Assembly (NCBI RefSeq): GCF_000187245.1
Contig: NC_027863.1
Location: 1-64,000, forward strand
Source: Ogataea parapolymorpha DL-1
Taxonomy: Eukaryota; Ascomycota; Pichiomycetes; Pichiales; Pichiaceae
Direction of reading: 5' to 3'
Length of the DNA stretch: 64,000 bases
The position numbers and the translations under genes are program-made. The notes under the pieces were generated by a model, which was not told the origin of the DNA, did no database searches, and saw only the letters and a list, made by a program, of their open reading frames with translations. Positions 35,853 through 45,700 of the stretch are shown piece by piece (positions within the stretch are counted from its first letter, which is position 1; each line of letters opens with the position of its first letter).

Positions 35853-37442
35853 ATGACCTGGGAGGAGGTTAGAGAGAAAAAGCTCAGCGAGCAACAGCGA
35901 CTGCTCTGTCCGTACCAGATCGCGAATCTGCCGTCGCCGGAGGAAGTCAACGATGTGACCGGATATATCGATACTTTATTTACCGATGAGGAGAATAGGA
36001 TTGTAAGTCTGACTATTGAGCAGCTGCAGAAGGAATATCTTACTCGTTCCTTGAGTGCCCGCCAGGTGACATTATTGTACTGTCGCCGGGCGGCCGTTGG
36101 CCACGGGCTTGCCAATTTTATCACGGAGGTGAGATTCGAGGAAGCCTTGAAGGAAGCGGTCGAGCAAGATCGTTTCCTCGAGCAAAAAAATGAACTGGTT
36201 GGTCCCCTCCACGGGATCGTTGTTTCCCTCAAAGACAACATCAACCTAAAGGGGTTTGCCACTTCGATGGGATTTGTGGGTCTGGCTGAAAAAGTGGCGA
36301 CTGAGGATTCGGCTATTGTGAAGCTGCTAAAACGACTGGGTGCAATTATTATCTGCAAAACCAACACGTCCTCCGGAATGATGTACTCTGAGACGGTGAA
36401 CACTCTGTGGGGACGGACTCTGAATCCTCACAACCGCCGATACCTCAACAATGGCGGGTCGTCCGGTGGCGAAGCTGCCATAGGGGCCCTCAGGGGCTCT
36501 TCGTTTGGTATTGGATCAGATATCGGAGGTTCCGTGAGACACCCTGCTGCTCTGAACGGAATATACTCGATCAAGCCATCGTTTGGAAGAATCCCCACCT
36601 ATGGCACAGCGTCAGGCCAGCCGGGACAGGAGTCCATCAAGTCTGTCTACGGCGTGATGTCTTACTATCTGGAAAATGTTGAGTACGTTCTGAAGACCAT
36701 TATAGCCTCAAAGCCACACCTGGACATTGACGCAGGCTGTTTACCCCTCGAGTACCGTTCTGTTGAGTTGCCACGAAAGCTAAAGATCGCCATTCTCGAT
36801 AACGATGGTACCTCGACGGCCACAGCGCCGCTCGTGAACGCTATGACTAAGGTTAGTAGTGCTTTGGAGGCTGCAGGGCACGAGGTGGTTGAATGGCCAA
36901 ACTACTACCTGACTGAGATAAAAGACGCTATTTATCCCTTTTTCGGAGCAAATGGCTACCGCAGCATCCTGGAACTAATCAAGAAATCTGGCGAACCAGT
37001 GGATCCGCTGCTGTCGAAATGGTTTCCGACAGCACGTGACATGCCTGTGTCAGAGCTTTGGGAGTTGCAACGCAAGCGCACCGCACTTACACAAAAATAC
37101 ATGGAATTGTGGAACAAGCACGGCCTGGATGCCATCATCACGCCGGTGTCGCCATTCCCGGCATGTTTGAAGTACGGCGTGGTGACGCTTCCGTTCACAG
37201 CCATCTGGAACGGCCTTGACTACTCAGGCACTACTTTCCCAGTCGGAAAGTGTGATGTCAGCAAAGACACGCCGTATCCGAAAACAGAGTTCATCTCGGA
37301 GGTTGACAGACATGTCCATGAGACATATGCTGCCAACTTGGCTAAGTTTGACGGGGCTGCTGTGTCTCTACAGGTTATTTGTCGCCGGCTCGAGGATGAA
37401 AAGGCCATGGAGCTAACCAAATATATAGCGTCTTTAATTTAA
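35853..37442 (+). CDS. Amidase (amidase-signature family)
   Basis: A 529-residue amidase related to yeast Amd2 and fungal acetamidases, releasing ammonia from amides. The Ser-cisSer-Lys triad is intact: K127 in VVSLKDNI, cis-Ser S203 in NNGGSSGGE, and nucleophile S227 in GSDIGGSVRH. The 24-residue Ser-Ser spacing matches FAAH-type enzymes. GATAAG lies at 35768-35773. It is in tandem with the M20 protein and convergent with a Zn2Cys6 gene, sharing four bases at the stop codons. It probably supplies nitrogen from an imported amide; the substrate is not determinable. Confidence 0.93.
   Translation: MTWEEVREKKLSEQQRLLCPYQIANLPSPEEVNDVTGYIDTLFTDEENRIVSLTIEQLQKEYLTRSLSARQVTLLYCRRAAVGHGLANFITEVRFEEALKEAVEQDRFLEQKNELVGPLHGIVVSLKDNINLKGFATSMGFVGLAEKVATEDSAIVKLLKRLGAIIICKTNTSSGMMYSETVNTLWGRTLNPHNRRYLNNGGSSGGEAAIGALRGSSFGIGSDIGGSVRHPAALNGIYSIKPSFGRIPTYGTASGQPGQESIKSVYGVMSYYLENVEYVLKTIIASKPHLDIDAGCLPLEYRSVELPRKLKIAILDNDGTSTATAPLVNAMTKVSSALEAAGHEVVEWPNYYLTEIKDAIYPFFGANGYRSILELIKKSGEPVDPLLSKWFPTARDMPVSELWELQRKRTALTQKYMELWNKHGLDAIITPVSPFPACLKYGVVTLPFTAIWNGLDYSGTTFPVGKCDVSKDTPYPKTEFISEVDRHVHETYAANLAKFDGAAVSLQVICRRLEDEKAMELTKYIASLI
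37439..37442. other. Shared TTAA: overlapping stop codons of convergent genes
   Basis: The amidase stop (TAA 37440-37442, plus) and the regulator stop (TAA on the minus strand, 37439-37441) overlap in the palindrome TTAA. The two coding regions therefore overlap by 4 bp, and each mRNA 3' end must run into the other gene. Confidence 0.85.
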
Positions 37443-38983
37443 ACCAGTGGAAGCCAATAATTGGCAGCACAGATCATGTCGCGCCAGTCAACGCCGTTGG
37501 GCTCTAATCTCAATGCGCCAGCTAAATTTTCTGGCTCCTCGATGCTTGTGTCGTAGAGCACCCAGATCGACTGCACGGCGTCCTTGAGCTCTGCAACAGT
37601 GCTCAGTGGCCATTTTAGTTCCAGCGTCTGGAAGATGCCCATGATCTGCTGCCGAACGTCCTCGCCCGCAGGGGTGCAGCTCTGACAGGCTGCGAGGACA
37701 AGCAGCGTCCAACCGGGGAAAAAAACCTTCATGTTGACCTTGCTGAGGCCGATCAGCAACTCTGTAAGGTTTTTGGTGAGCAGAAGAAACTTTTTTTTAA
37801 AGTTTCTATTGAAAGAGAGGTTGCCGATCAAGAGCAGCATGCAGAAGTAGACTTTGGCCGCAACAAGGTATGCCGCTGCACACATGTCCAGTTCAGAGAT
37901 GTCCTGAGCTGTTCTCTGTTTCATCTCCGAAAGCGTGGTCCATATACCCAAATACTGCTCTACAAGAACAGACTCCTCAATGGCATTTGTTTCGCGAGCA
38001 TGGTTCAACATAGCCATCTGATGGATGGTGTGGAGTAGTTTCGGCGAGCACCCAAAAAGATGGTCCACTGTGTCGCTCTCAAAGAAGGACTCAATGACCG
38101 GCCAGCGGCACGAGTCAAGCAATTGTGCCAGAACGTCTCCTTTCAATGTGCACACGAGCAGAACGTAACGCAGTGAAAAATAGCGATACACAAACGTGAG
38201 TACTTTTGAGTTGAGAATCTGCGTCGGCTGCAGCGATGAGAACACCAAAAACCCCTCCTTCATCAGGTTCACCCAGTTTTTGCTGGTGTTATTTGCGATT
38301 TCTGCTGCGCACAAAATCATGATGGTAATAATCAACTCCTCCAGGATCTCGAGGTTTGACAGGTCGCACGTGTCCAGGATCAAGTGCAGCCCATTGATAG
38401 CGTCGTCTTTGAACTGGACGTACAATGAGTAGTAGCTCTGCAAAACATCTTTATGTGGTGTTGTGCTAGTGAGCTCCTCTTTGAGTAGGTCGATGGCCGC
38501 GTAGCACAGCACAGACTGGTTCAGCGCGGTGAAGTTCTTGCACAGCGGCACGATGATGGATACAAACTCGTTGGCCGTGTCTGTGCTCCCGCAGAACGAG
38601 CGCGACTTGGACATGTTGCGGACATAGTGGTTGAAAAGGTACTCTGGCGACGTTTTCCGTGGGTCGATGCACGGCTCGGCAACGGTGGCAGTCCAGAGCT
38701 CGTTATGGACGCGGACGGGACAATTTGGAGACATTTGCAGCAAATGGTATGCCAGTCCCATGTTGGTGAAGTTGGCATTGAGAAGATGGTGGTTTGTCGG
38801 CTGTGCACCGCTGGCATGGAATCGAGCACGCAGCTGTATTTTCATCCAGTTAAGGACGACGCCGTATTTGCACTCCAGACCAAGCCGTTGGCAATGTCCA
38901 CATCTGGGTTTGGCCTCGTCGCATTTTTTCTTGCGTCGTTTGCACACCAGACACCCGGATTTACTCTTCTTGATACCCTTCAT
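37439..38983 (-). CDS. Zn2Cys6 transcription factor
   Basis: A 514-residue regulator with a canonical cluster at C11, C14, C21, C28, C31 and C38 flanked by lysine-rich segments (KGIKKSKSG, KRRKKK), then a helical fungal-type domain. I start at the ATG at 38983; the frame continues upstream to a TTG at 39022. It is divergent (135 bp) from the fructosyl-amino-acid-oxidase-like gene, whose promoter holds CCGCGCGG (39039-39046), a plausible target, and convergent with the amidase. Regulation of either neighbour is inferred. Confidence 0.9.
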   Translation of the reverse strand: MKGIKKSKSGCLVCKRRKKKCDEAKPRCGHCQRLGLECKYGVVLNWMKIQLRARFHASGAQPTNHHLLNANFTNMGLAYHLLQMSPNCPVRVHNELWTATVAEPCIDPRKTSPEYLFNHYVRNMSKSRSFCGSTDTANEFVSIIVPLCKNFTALNQSVLCYAAIDLLKEELTSTTPHKDVLQSYYSLYVQFKDDAINGLHLILDTCDLSNLEILEELIITIMILCAAEIANNTSKNWVNLMKEGFLVFSSLQPTQILNSKVLTFVYRYFSLRYVLLVCTLKGDVLAQLLDSCRWPVIESFFESDTVDHLFGCSPKLLHTIHQMAMLNHARETNAIEESVLVEQYLGIWTTLSEMKQRTAQDISELDMCAAAYLVAAKVYFCMLLLIGNLSFNRNFKKKFLLLTKNLTELLIGLSKVNMKVFFPGWTLLVLAACQSCTPAGEDVRQQIMGIFQTLELKWPLSTVAELKDAVQSIWVLYDTSIEEPENLAGALRLEPNGVDWRDMICAANYWLPLV

Positions 38984-39006
38984 GAGGAGTCCAATGAAAT
39001 TAGCTG

Positions 39007-39100
39007 TTATCAATTTTTTCAAAAAATGGCTTATCAGACCGCGCGGATCGAGTTTCCAGAAGTCACGAAAAAAATTAAAAAAGTATAAAGCCGGTGATAA
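39007..39100. promoter_or_regulatory. Divergent promoter with GATA, CCGCGCGG and CGGTGATAA
   Basis: TTATC at 39007-39011, CTTATC at 39030-39035, the palindrome CCGCGCGG at 39039-39046 and CGGTGATAA at 39092-39100, 19 bp before the oxidase ATG. CGGTGATAA is also found in the DAO/regulator promoter at 17547. Confidence 0.5.
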
Positions 39101-39118
39101 AGATATTTTTGGGACAAA

Positions 39119-40405
39119 ATGTCAAGCGTGCTAATTGTAGGATGCGGTGTGTTTGGGCTCTCCGCTGCAAGAGAGCTGGCCTTGAAGGGATATTATGTGC
39201 GGGCAATTGATGTCTACGAGCCGCCCTCGCCCTGGTCTGCTGCCAATGATTTCAATAAAATCATCAGGGCAGAGTACACCGACATGATTTACTCCAAGAT
39301 GGCCGTGGAGGCAATTAATTTGTGGAAAACTGACCCAGACCTTCAGGGACTATACAACGAGTGTGGCCGTGTACTGGTTACTCCCAAGGAGCACGCTGGG
39401 CGGAAGAAGTTTGAGGAGCAGGGTATCCAGAATCTGCGTGCGCTGGGCGAGGGACAGCGGGTGGAGTATTTGAGAGGAAGTAAATCTCTAGCCGAGAAAC
39501 ACCCGCAATTTCTGCACAACCGACTGGGCGACGAGCAAGAGTTCAAGTTCAACCCGGAGTCCGGGCTAGGCCACGCCAGCAATTCGCTCAAGGCCCTATA
39601 TAGCCGGTGTCTGGAGCTGGGCGTGGAGTTCACGTTTGGAGCGGAGGGCTATTTTTCTGGGCTTCAAGAGCAGCACGGCAAGACGTATGTGAAAACAGCT
39701 GCCGGAACGTTGTACACGGCCGACCAGATTTTGATCTGCTGCGGAGCCAACACCGGCACGGCCGTCGACCTGAACGGACAGCAGTCGGCCACCAGTCTGT
39801 ACGTTGCGCACATCCAGCTGACGCCCGAGGAATATGCCAAATACAAGGACATTCCGATCATTTTCGACTCCGACATGGGCTACTTCTTCCCCCCAGACCC
39901 AAAGACACGGATCATCAAGGTGGCGCTGCCAGGAGCCGGGGCGTCGCATCTGGTGGCCAATCCGCACGACAAGGACAAGAAACTGTCTCTACCGCGGTAC
40001 AAGAACGAAAATCCGCGAGACACGATGCCAAAACACTGCTACGGCGAGCTCAAGGCGCTGCTCAACAAGTATTGTCCGGAGCTGGCATACCACGAGCCGT
40101 TCAATGCAAAGGCGTGCTGGGTGGGGGACACGGGGGACTCGCACTTTATTATTGACCGCGTGCCGGGTCATAATAATACGTTCGTTGCTACAGGCGACTC
40201 GGGCCACGGGTACAAGTTTTTGCCGAACATCGGGAAGTATATTGTTGCGCGGATGGAGAACACGTTGGAGCCAGAGTATGCGGAGAGCTGGAAATGGCGC
40301 ACTGGGACGGCGTTCGACCCGCTCGCGATGGACTGGCGTGTTGCGAAGGAGTTTCCGGACTTTGGAGATATTGACTGGTGGGAGGAGCCAAAGATGAAGT
40401 TATAG
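39119..40405 (+). CDS. FAD oxidase, fructosyl-amino-acid / pipecolate / sarcosine oxidase-like
   Basis: A 428-residue DAO-superfamily flavoenzyme. GxGxxG spans G8-G13 (IVGCGVFGLSA). The segment CWVGDTGDSHFIIDRVPGH followed by ATGDSGHGYKFLPNIGK is typical of fungal fructosyl-amino-acid oxidases and of S. pombe Fap2-type L-pipecolate/saccharopine oxidases. These oxidise secondary amines to imines with hydrogen peroxide release. The C-terminus KMKL resembles, but is not, a canonical PTS1. It is flanked by two Zn2Cys6 genes, convergent by 5 bp with the right one. Which secondary amine is used cannot be read. Confidence 0.9.
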   Translation: MSSVLIVGCGVFGLSAARELALKGYYVRAIDVYEPPSPWSAANDFNKIIRAEYTDMIYSKMAVEAINLWKTDPDLQGLYNECGRVLVTPKEHAGRKKFEEQGIQNLRALGEGQRVEYLRGSKSLAEKHPQFLHNRLGDEQEFKFNPESGLGHASNSLKALYSRCLELGVEFTFGAEGYFSGLQEQHGKTYVKTAAGTLYTADQILICCGANTGTAVDLNGQQSATSLYVAHIQLTPEEYAKYKDIPIIFDSDMGYFFPPDPKTRIIKVALPGAGASHLVANPHDKDKKLSLPRYKNENPRDTMPKHCYGELKALLNKYCPELAYHEPFNAKACWVGDTGDSHFIIDRVPGHNNTFVATGDSGHGYKFLPNIGKYIVARMENTLEPEYAESWKWRTGTAFDPLAMDWRVAKEFPDFGDIDWWEEPKMKL

Positions 40406-40410
40406 CGGAA

Positions 40411-42672
40411 TTATTTATGTAGAGAGCGGTTAGAATCTAGTTTTTCCCAGAACTCGTCCTCGTCGCTGATGTTCCAGTGGTTTTCTGTGTTGGAGCTAAA
40501 GATGTCCATCAGATTCCGCAGCTCGAGGTCGCCCGACTCGAACGTTTGCGAGTAGAAACTGGCCGGAGTGGCCGGCATTTCTGGCGAGCCCGCTGCGGTG
40601 CGGAAAATGCCTTCCTCGAGCAGTCTGTCGAACAGGATGCGGAAGCTGGCGGCCTTTTTTGTGCGCTCGGCAAACAGTGAGAGCAGCACCGAGCAGTGGC
40701 GCAGATAATTGTGGAATTTCCACATTTGCGAGGTGACAAGCAGCTCGTGGTCAAGGTTGAGAATCGAGTACGCGAGAATAATGCCGACAAGGAAAACAGA
40801 GTGCAAACTAAACATGCCGTAGCCAAATGCCGGGTCCTTTGTGATGGCCATGTACGCCTTGCAAACACCGCCTGCTGCCTCAGAAATCTCAACCAAAAGC
40901 GCATGGAAGCTCTTGTGGTCCGTGTCGACGCTGTGCATGATTCTGGTGAGACACAGAAACATTTTCGACCGGTGGTAGCAAAGGGTCAGGTACTCGAACG
41001 GGATTTCACGACGCAGGCCGTCGAGGAATTCCGACTCCGTCGGGAGCTGGGCGCGCCAGTTCTCGAGCTCTGTCTCGATTTTCTGGTAGCGTGCGTTGAA
41101 TTGCGGCTCTATATGCGGCGCGGTGTCGATCATCGACGCTGCGAGCGGCACGGCGATCGACTGCTCCAGGTTCCCGATGCGCAGCTCAAGCTCACGGACG
41201 CGGCACATCTGGATGAGATAGTATGTGCGGGAGATTTTTTGCGGATACGTGATGCGGTGGTCGTGCTGCTGGTATTGCAGCCGCTGCTGCTCGATCTGCA
41301 GTTTGTACAGGTCCTTGGCGTCGATTTCCGCCAGCGAGTCGATGTTGAGCGGGTACGGCACATCTATCTCGTCCTCGGAGATTGACGCAGGGCGGCCCAG
41401 CGTCATGCATAGCACCTTCTCGAACGTGTAGACGGACCAGAAAATGCGCTTTTTTGTTTCGTACTCCTTTGCTGTCTCGACGGCCGGGATGTTGAAGCGA
41501 TGCAGGCCTGTCTGGGTGATCTTACGAATCGCTAGCCCCGACAGCTCCCAGATGTTCATTGTGAACTTGACGTTGTGATCGTACGAGACCAGCAAGTACA
41601 GGGAGATGTACATGATGAGACGGATCTGGTCTAGAGAGTTGAGTGCTGACTCTATGCTGGAGAGTAGGTCCATGGCACGGTCGAAATAAACCTTCGGGTT
41701 GAGGAAATTCATCTGTTTCGACATCATCACTAGACGGCAGCCCGTGCCGAGAATCAAGCTTGCAATGGCGTCCTGGTGCGCTCGGCTGGTGAATTTGGGA
41801 CAAAGTGAATCGGACCCGCCGAAATGCACCTCAAACAGCTGCTCCAGCTCCTCCGGCTCGTAGAAAAAATACCGCTGGCCCATGAGCCGGTTGAAGTACT
41901 GCACAAACATCGTTTCGAGCTCTTCCGTGGGGGCTACCGGCACCGTGCTGCTGGCACGGCTGTCCAGAATGCGCATAATTTTGGCGTGGTCGGGTGGCGG
42001 TTTGGTGAACGAGTGGGAGTCTTTCATCTCCCTGTATAGTTTCGAGAGAATCCAATTCTTGATCGAGTTCACTTTGGACACAATGGCTGTGCTGCCAGCG
42101 TACGTCTCGTCCTGGGTGTCATGTAAAAGCAGTCGAATCGACTTGTAGAAGTCGCTCGAGCACTTCTCGGCGCGCGCCTTGTGTGGCCGCAAAGCTGCGA
42201 GCTCCTCTTGCAACATAGAAAATTGTTTTTTCAGGGCCAGAATCCGGTTTTGAAGGGCTTCTGCAAGCACCTCGTTCTCGTCCGCGTGAGCGAATTCTGC
42301 GTTCGGGCTGTGTTTTGTTGAGTTAGGTGGGGAGGTGGGTTGTGGCTCGCATGTGCTACCGGAGTCTACCATGAGAGCCTCTGTTGGAACCTGTTCATCA
42401 ACTGCGTCCTCCTTCTCCCTGTTTTTCCTTATTTGCGTCCTAAGTGCGCGTGAGTACGAGCACCGGGCGTCGGCCAGTTTGCAGTTTTCGCATGGTTCTA
42501 GTCCCTCGCACCGCTTCTTCCGTCTCTTGCACCGGTCGCAGGCCACAGACACCCGTGTCCGCTTGGTCCGTCCCAGCGTCCGTCTGCTATCGCGGCCCGC
42601 GCTCTTCTCCGGCTCTTCTCCTTTCTCAAACAGCGTTTGCACGAATACAAACTTGTTTCCCCGAGATACCAT
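40411..42672 (-). CDS. Zn2Cys6 transcription factor
   Basis: A 753-residue regulator, the largest in the window. The cluster is C45, C48, C55, C61, C64 and C71 (ACDRCKRRKKRC), preceded by a basic region. A predicted coiled coil near 135-160 (LQNRILALKKQFSMLQEEL) and a fungal-specific domain with LAIRKITQTGLHR and FWSVYTFEKVLCMTLGRP follow. The ATG is at 42672. Only 49 bp separate it from the OXP1 stop upstream, so its promoter probably lies inside the OXP1 3' end. GATAA abuts the ATG (42673-42677). Candidate regulator of OXP1 or the adjacent oxidase. Confidence 0.92.
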   Translation of the reverse strand: MVSRGNKFVFVQTLFEKGEEPEKSAGRDSRRTLGRTKRTRVSVACDRCKRRKKRCEGLEPCENCKLADARCSYSRALRTQIRKNREKEDAVDEQVPTEALMVDSGSTCEPQPTSPPNSTKHSPNAEFAHADENEVLAEALQNRILALKKQFSMLQEELAALRPHKARAEKCSSDFYKSIRLLLHDTQDETYAGSTAIVSKVNSIKNWILSKLYREMKDSHSFTKPPPDHAKIMRILDSRASSTVPVAPTEELETMFVQYFNRLMGQRYFFYEPEELEQLFEVHFGGSDSLCPKFTSRAHQDAIASLILGTGCRLVMMSKQMNFLNPKVYFDRAMDLLSSIESALNSLDQIRLIMYISLYLLVSYDHNVKFTMNIWELSGLAIRKITQTGLHRFNIPAVETAKEYETKKRIFWSVYTFEKVLCMTLGRPASISEDEIDVPYPLNIDSLAEIDAKDLYKLQIEQQRLQYQQHDHRITYPQKISRTYYLIQMCRVRELELRIGNLEQSIAVPLAASMIDTAPHIEPQFNARYQKIETELENWRAQLPTESEFLDGLRREIPFEYLTLCYHRSKMFLCLTRIMHSVDTDHKSFHALLVEISEAAGGVCKAYMAITKDPAFGYGMFSLHSVFLVGIILAYSILNLDHELLVTSQMWKFHNYLRHCSVLLSLFAERTKKAASFRILFDRLLEEGIFRTAAGSPEMPATPASFYSQTFESGDLELRNLMDIFSSNTENHWNISDEDEFWEKLDSNRSLHK

Positions 42673-42721
42673 GATAAATAATAAATTTCCTAATTTGACG
42701 AATTCTTATTCAGCTATATAT

Positions 42722-45700
42722 TTACTGCGACGTATTGCCCAGCTCCGTTCTGAGAGCGAGCGAACCGCCTGCAATAGGCAAAAATGCCGTGTGCTGCTGG
42801 TCTGGACGTCTGTAGCGGCCAGTTTCAGGTGCTTTGGTAGGCGCCCCGTAGCCACCGCCGCCAGGCGTCAGAATACTTACAAACTCTCCCTTATGGAGCT
42901 GGAACTGCGCAAACGCCGGCATATGTATCCATCTCATGCGGCCACCTTGAATTTTGCCCAGCAGATTCTTGCCGCTGGCAGCTGGGAGCCCACCATGGAC
43001 GCCGTACGGCCCACTGTTGCGCCGCTGTGTACGTAGAGTGCACGACAGGTCTGTCGTAAACTCAATAGTCCGCACCAGCCCGTCGCCGCCGCGCCACCGG
43101 CCCTCGCCTCCAGAATCCTTGCGGATACTGAATTCATGTAAAATTACTGGGTACCGCTTCTCGAAGATCTCTGGGTCTGTGATCTTGGTGTTGGTCATGT
43201 GACAGTGCACGCCGGACCAGCCGTCGGCCCCCTCGCAAGCGCCGGAGCCACCGCCAATCGTCTCGACCATGGCGAATCCGGGCCTGATCTCGCCTGTGAC
43301 TGGGTCCTTGCCGCCTTTGCCAAAGCCGATGGTGTTGTTCGAGCCTGTAGAGGCCGCACACAGCCCGAAGGCTTTGAGCAGACAGTCGTTGAGCCGCTGC
43401 GACGTGGTGGAATTCGCCGCCGCGACTGCCGCAAACTCGGACGGGTTTAGGATGCTTCCTGGCGGGATGTACATCTGCACGGGCTCGAGGCACCCCTCGT
43501 TGAGCGGGATGTCCTGCTCCAGCATCAACCGCAGCGAATAGATGATGCACGCGTGCGTAATGGCAATCGGCGCGTTGCAGGGGCCGTACGCCTCCTCGGA
43601 TGTGCCTGTGAAGTCGTAGAATGCCTCGCCCTTTTTCTCGTCGATGTCGATCACCACATTGATCACCGACCCGTCGTCCATGGTTTCCGTGGCACGCAAT
43701 GGGAGCTGGTCGCGCATTTTGGCGGCCGTGCGTTTAAAGAAGTTACGCACCGCAGTGGCTGCCGTTTTGCGCACGTTTGTCATGTAAAACAGAACAACTT
43801 CCGTTCCGTACTCCTTGAACAGGTCTTCGAGCAAGTGCACTCCGCGCTGGTTTGCGGCGATTTGCGCCTTGAGGTCGGAGAGATTGTCCTTGACGTTTCT
43901 GGAGCCTGAGCAGCCGGGATATTTTGCTGGGTCCTCAACGAAATGCTTTTGGACACCATCGTAGTCGAACTTGGCATTCTCAACGAGCTTCCAGTGCAGA
44001 AACTGCGCTCCTTCCTGATAAAGCTCGGTAGCGTCTGCGGCGCAGGAACCGGGAGCAGAGCCGCCAATTTCGGCGTGGTGAGCCCGCGACGCCGTGAAAA
44101 ACCGAATCTCGCCGTCAATAAACACCGGCGAGATCAGCGTGATGTCTGGCAGATGAGTTCCCCCAGCTAACGGGTGGTTAGACGCCAGAACGTCGCCGGG
44201 ACGGATGTTACTGCCCCAGTATTTTTTTGCATACCGTATGCAGTGAGACATGGACCCCAGATGGACTGGCACGTGTGGGGCATTGGCCGTGAGGTTACCG
44301 TCGGCGTCAAACAGCGCGCACGAAAAGTCCATGCGCTCCTTGATATTCGCCGAAACGGAGATTTTCTGCAGTGTCGTGCCCATGTCCTCGGCAATGGCCA
44401 TAAACCGGTTTTGAAACACAGCCAGCAGAATCGGGTCGACCGTGAGCGTCTGTGTGAGAGCCGGAGCGACGTCCTTGTCATCAATATCAATGATTATGTG
44501 TTTTTCCAGGTTTAATGCCCGGGAGCAGGGATTGACGCATATGGTTTGGGTCGAGTCGAGCAATATAGCTGGGCCCTGAACGGTGTGGCCAACGGCAAGA
44601 TCCGAGATGCGGAAGACACGGGTCTCATGGCACACACCGGCCCCATTTTCGCTGAAATAGACAGGCGCAGTGGTGAGCACGAGATTGGTGGGGGCAGGCC
44701 TTAATTCGACTCCGGCCCGATCGAACGGCGATTTTTGCGGGATCTTGGATGTAGATCCCGTCACACGCACACGGATGTCGTGGACGACAACGGCCTTGGA
44801 GGAGTCCACAAACGAAAACTCGCGCTCGTGGCGTTCGACAAACGCGGCCAGAAAGTCTTTGTCTGATTCGGCAATCATAAGCTTGGTGTCTGAACCACGG
44901 TAGCCGAGGTTAAAGTAGAATTGGCTCTGGACAGTATTTCTGTCGACACCTTGGAGCAGCAGCTTTTTCAGCAGCTCATCTTTAATTTCGCCGCATCTTG
45001 CCAGCAGCTTTTCGCGCACGGCTTCAGAATACACCGCATCGCACGGCTCAAGCTTCTCCTTGACAACGTCAGCCATACCGATGCCGTATGCAGACAGCAC
45101 CGAAGAGTACTTGTGGACAATGACGCGGCGCATGTTGAGGATGGTGGCCACGTCAACACAGTTCTGGCCGCCGGCGCCACCGAACGACGCCAAGTTATGT
45201 TTGGCGACGTTATGGCCGCGCGACTCGGTCAGCGCGCGGATCGGCTTGGCCATGTTGTGGTTGGCCACCTCGAGGAACCCGAGCGCAACCTCATGCGGCG
45301 TCTTTTCGGCGCCGCGGTTTTCTGCATTGATCGTGCGTGCCAATTGTGTAAACTTCTCGTGCACCACGGCGTAATCAAGCGGCTGGTCCTCGTTGGGGCC
45401 GAAGATGTGCGGGAAGAACTCGGGCAAAATCCGCCCCACATACAGATTTGCGTCAGTGATGGTCAGCGGGCCACCCTTGCGGTAGCACGCCGGACCAGGA
45501 TGCGACGACGCAGATTCGGGCCCCACTTTGAACACGCCGTTCACGTATTCCAAAATCGAGCCGCCGCCGGCCGCAACCGTGTTGATGTCCAGCTGTGGCG
45601 CAGCGACATGGATACCGGCGGTGATCGAGTGAAACACGTACTCGTAGCTACCGTCGTAACGCGACACATCAGTCGATGTACCGCCCATGTCGAATCCGAC

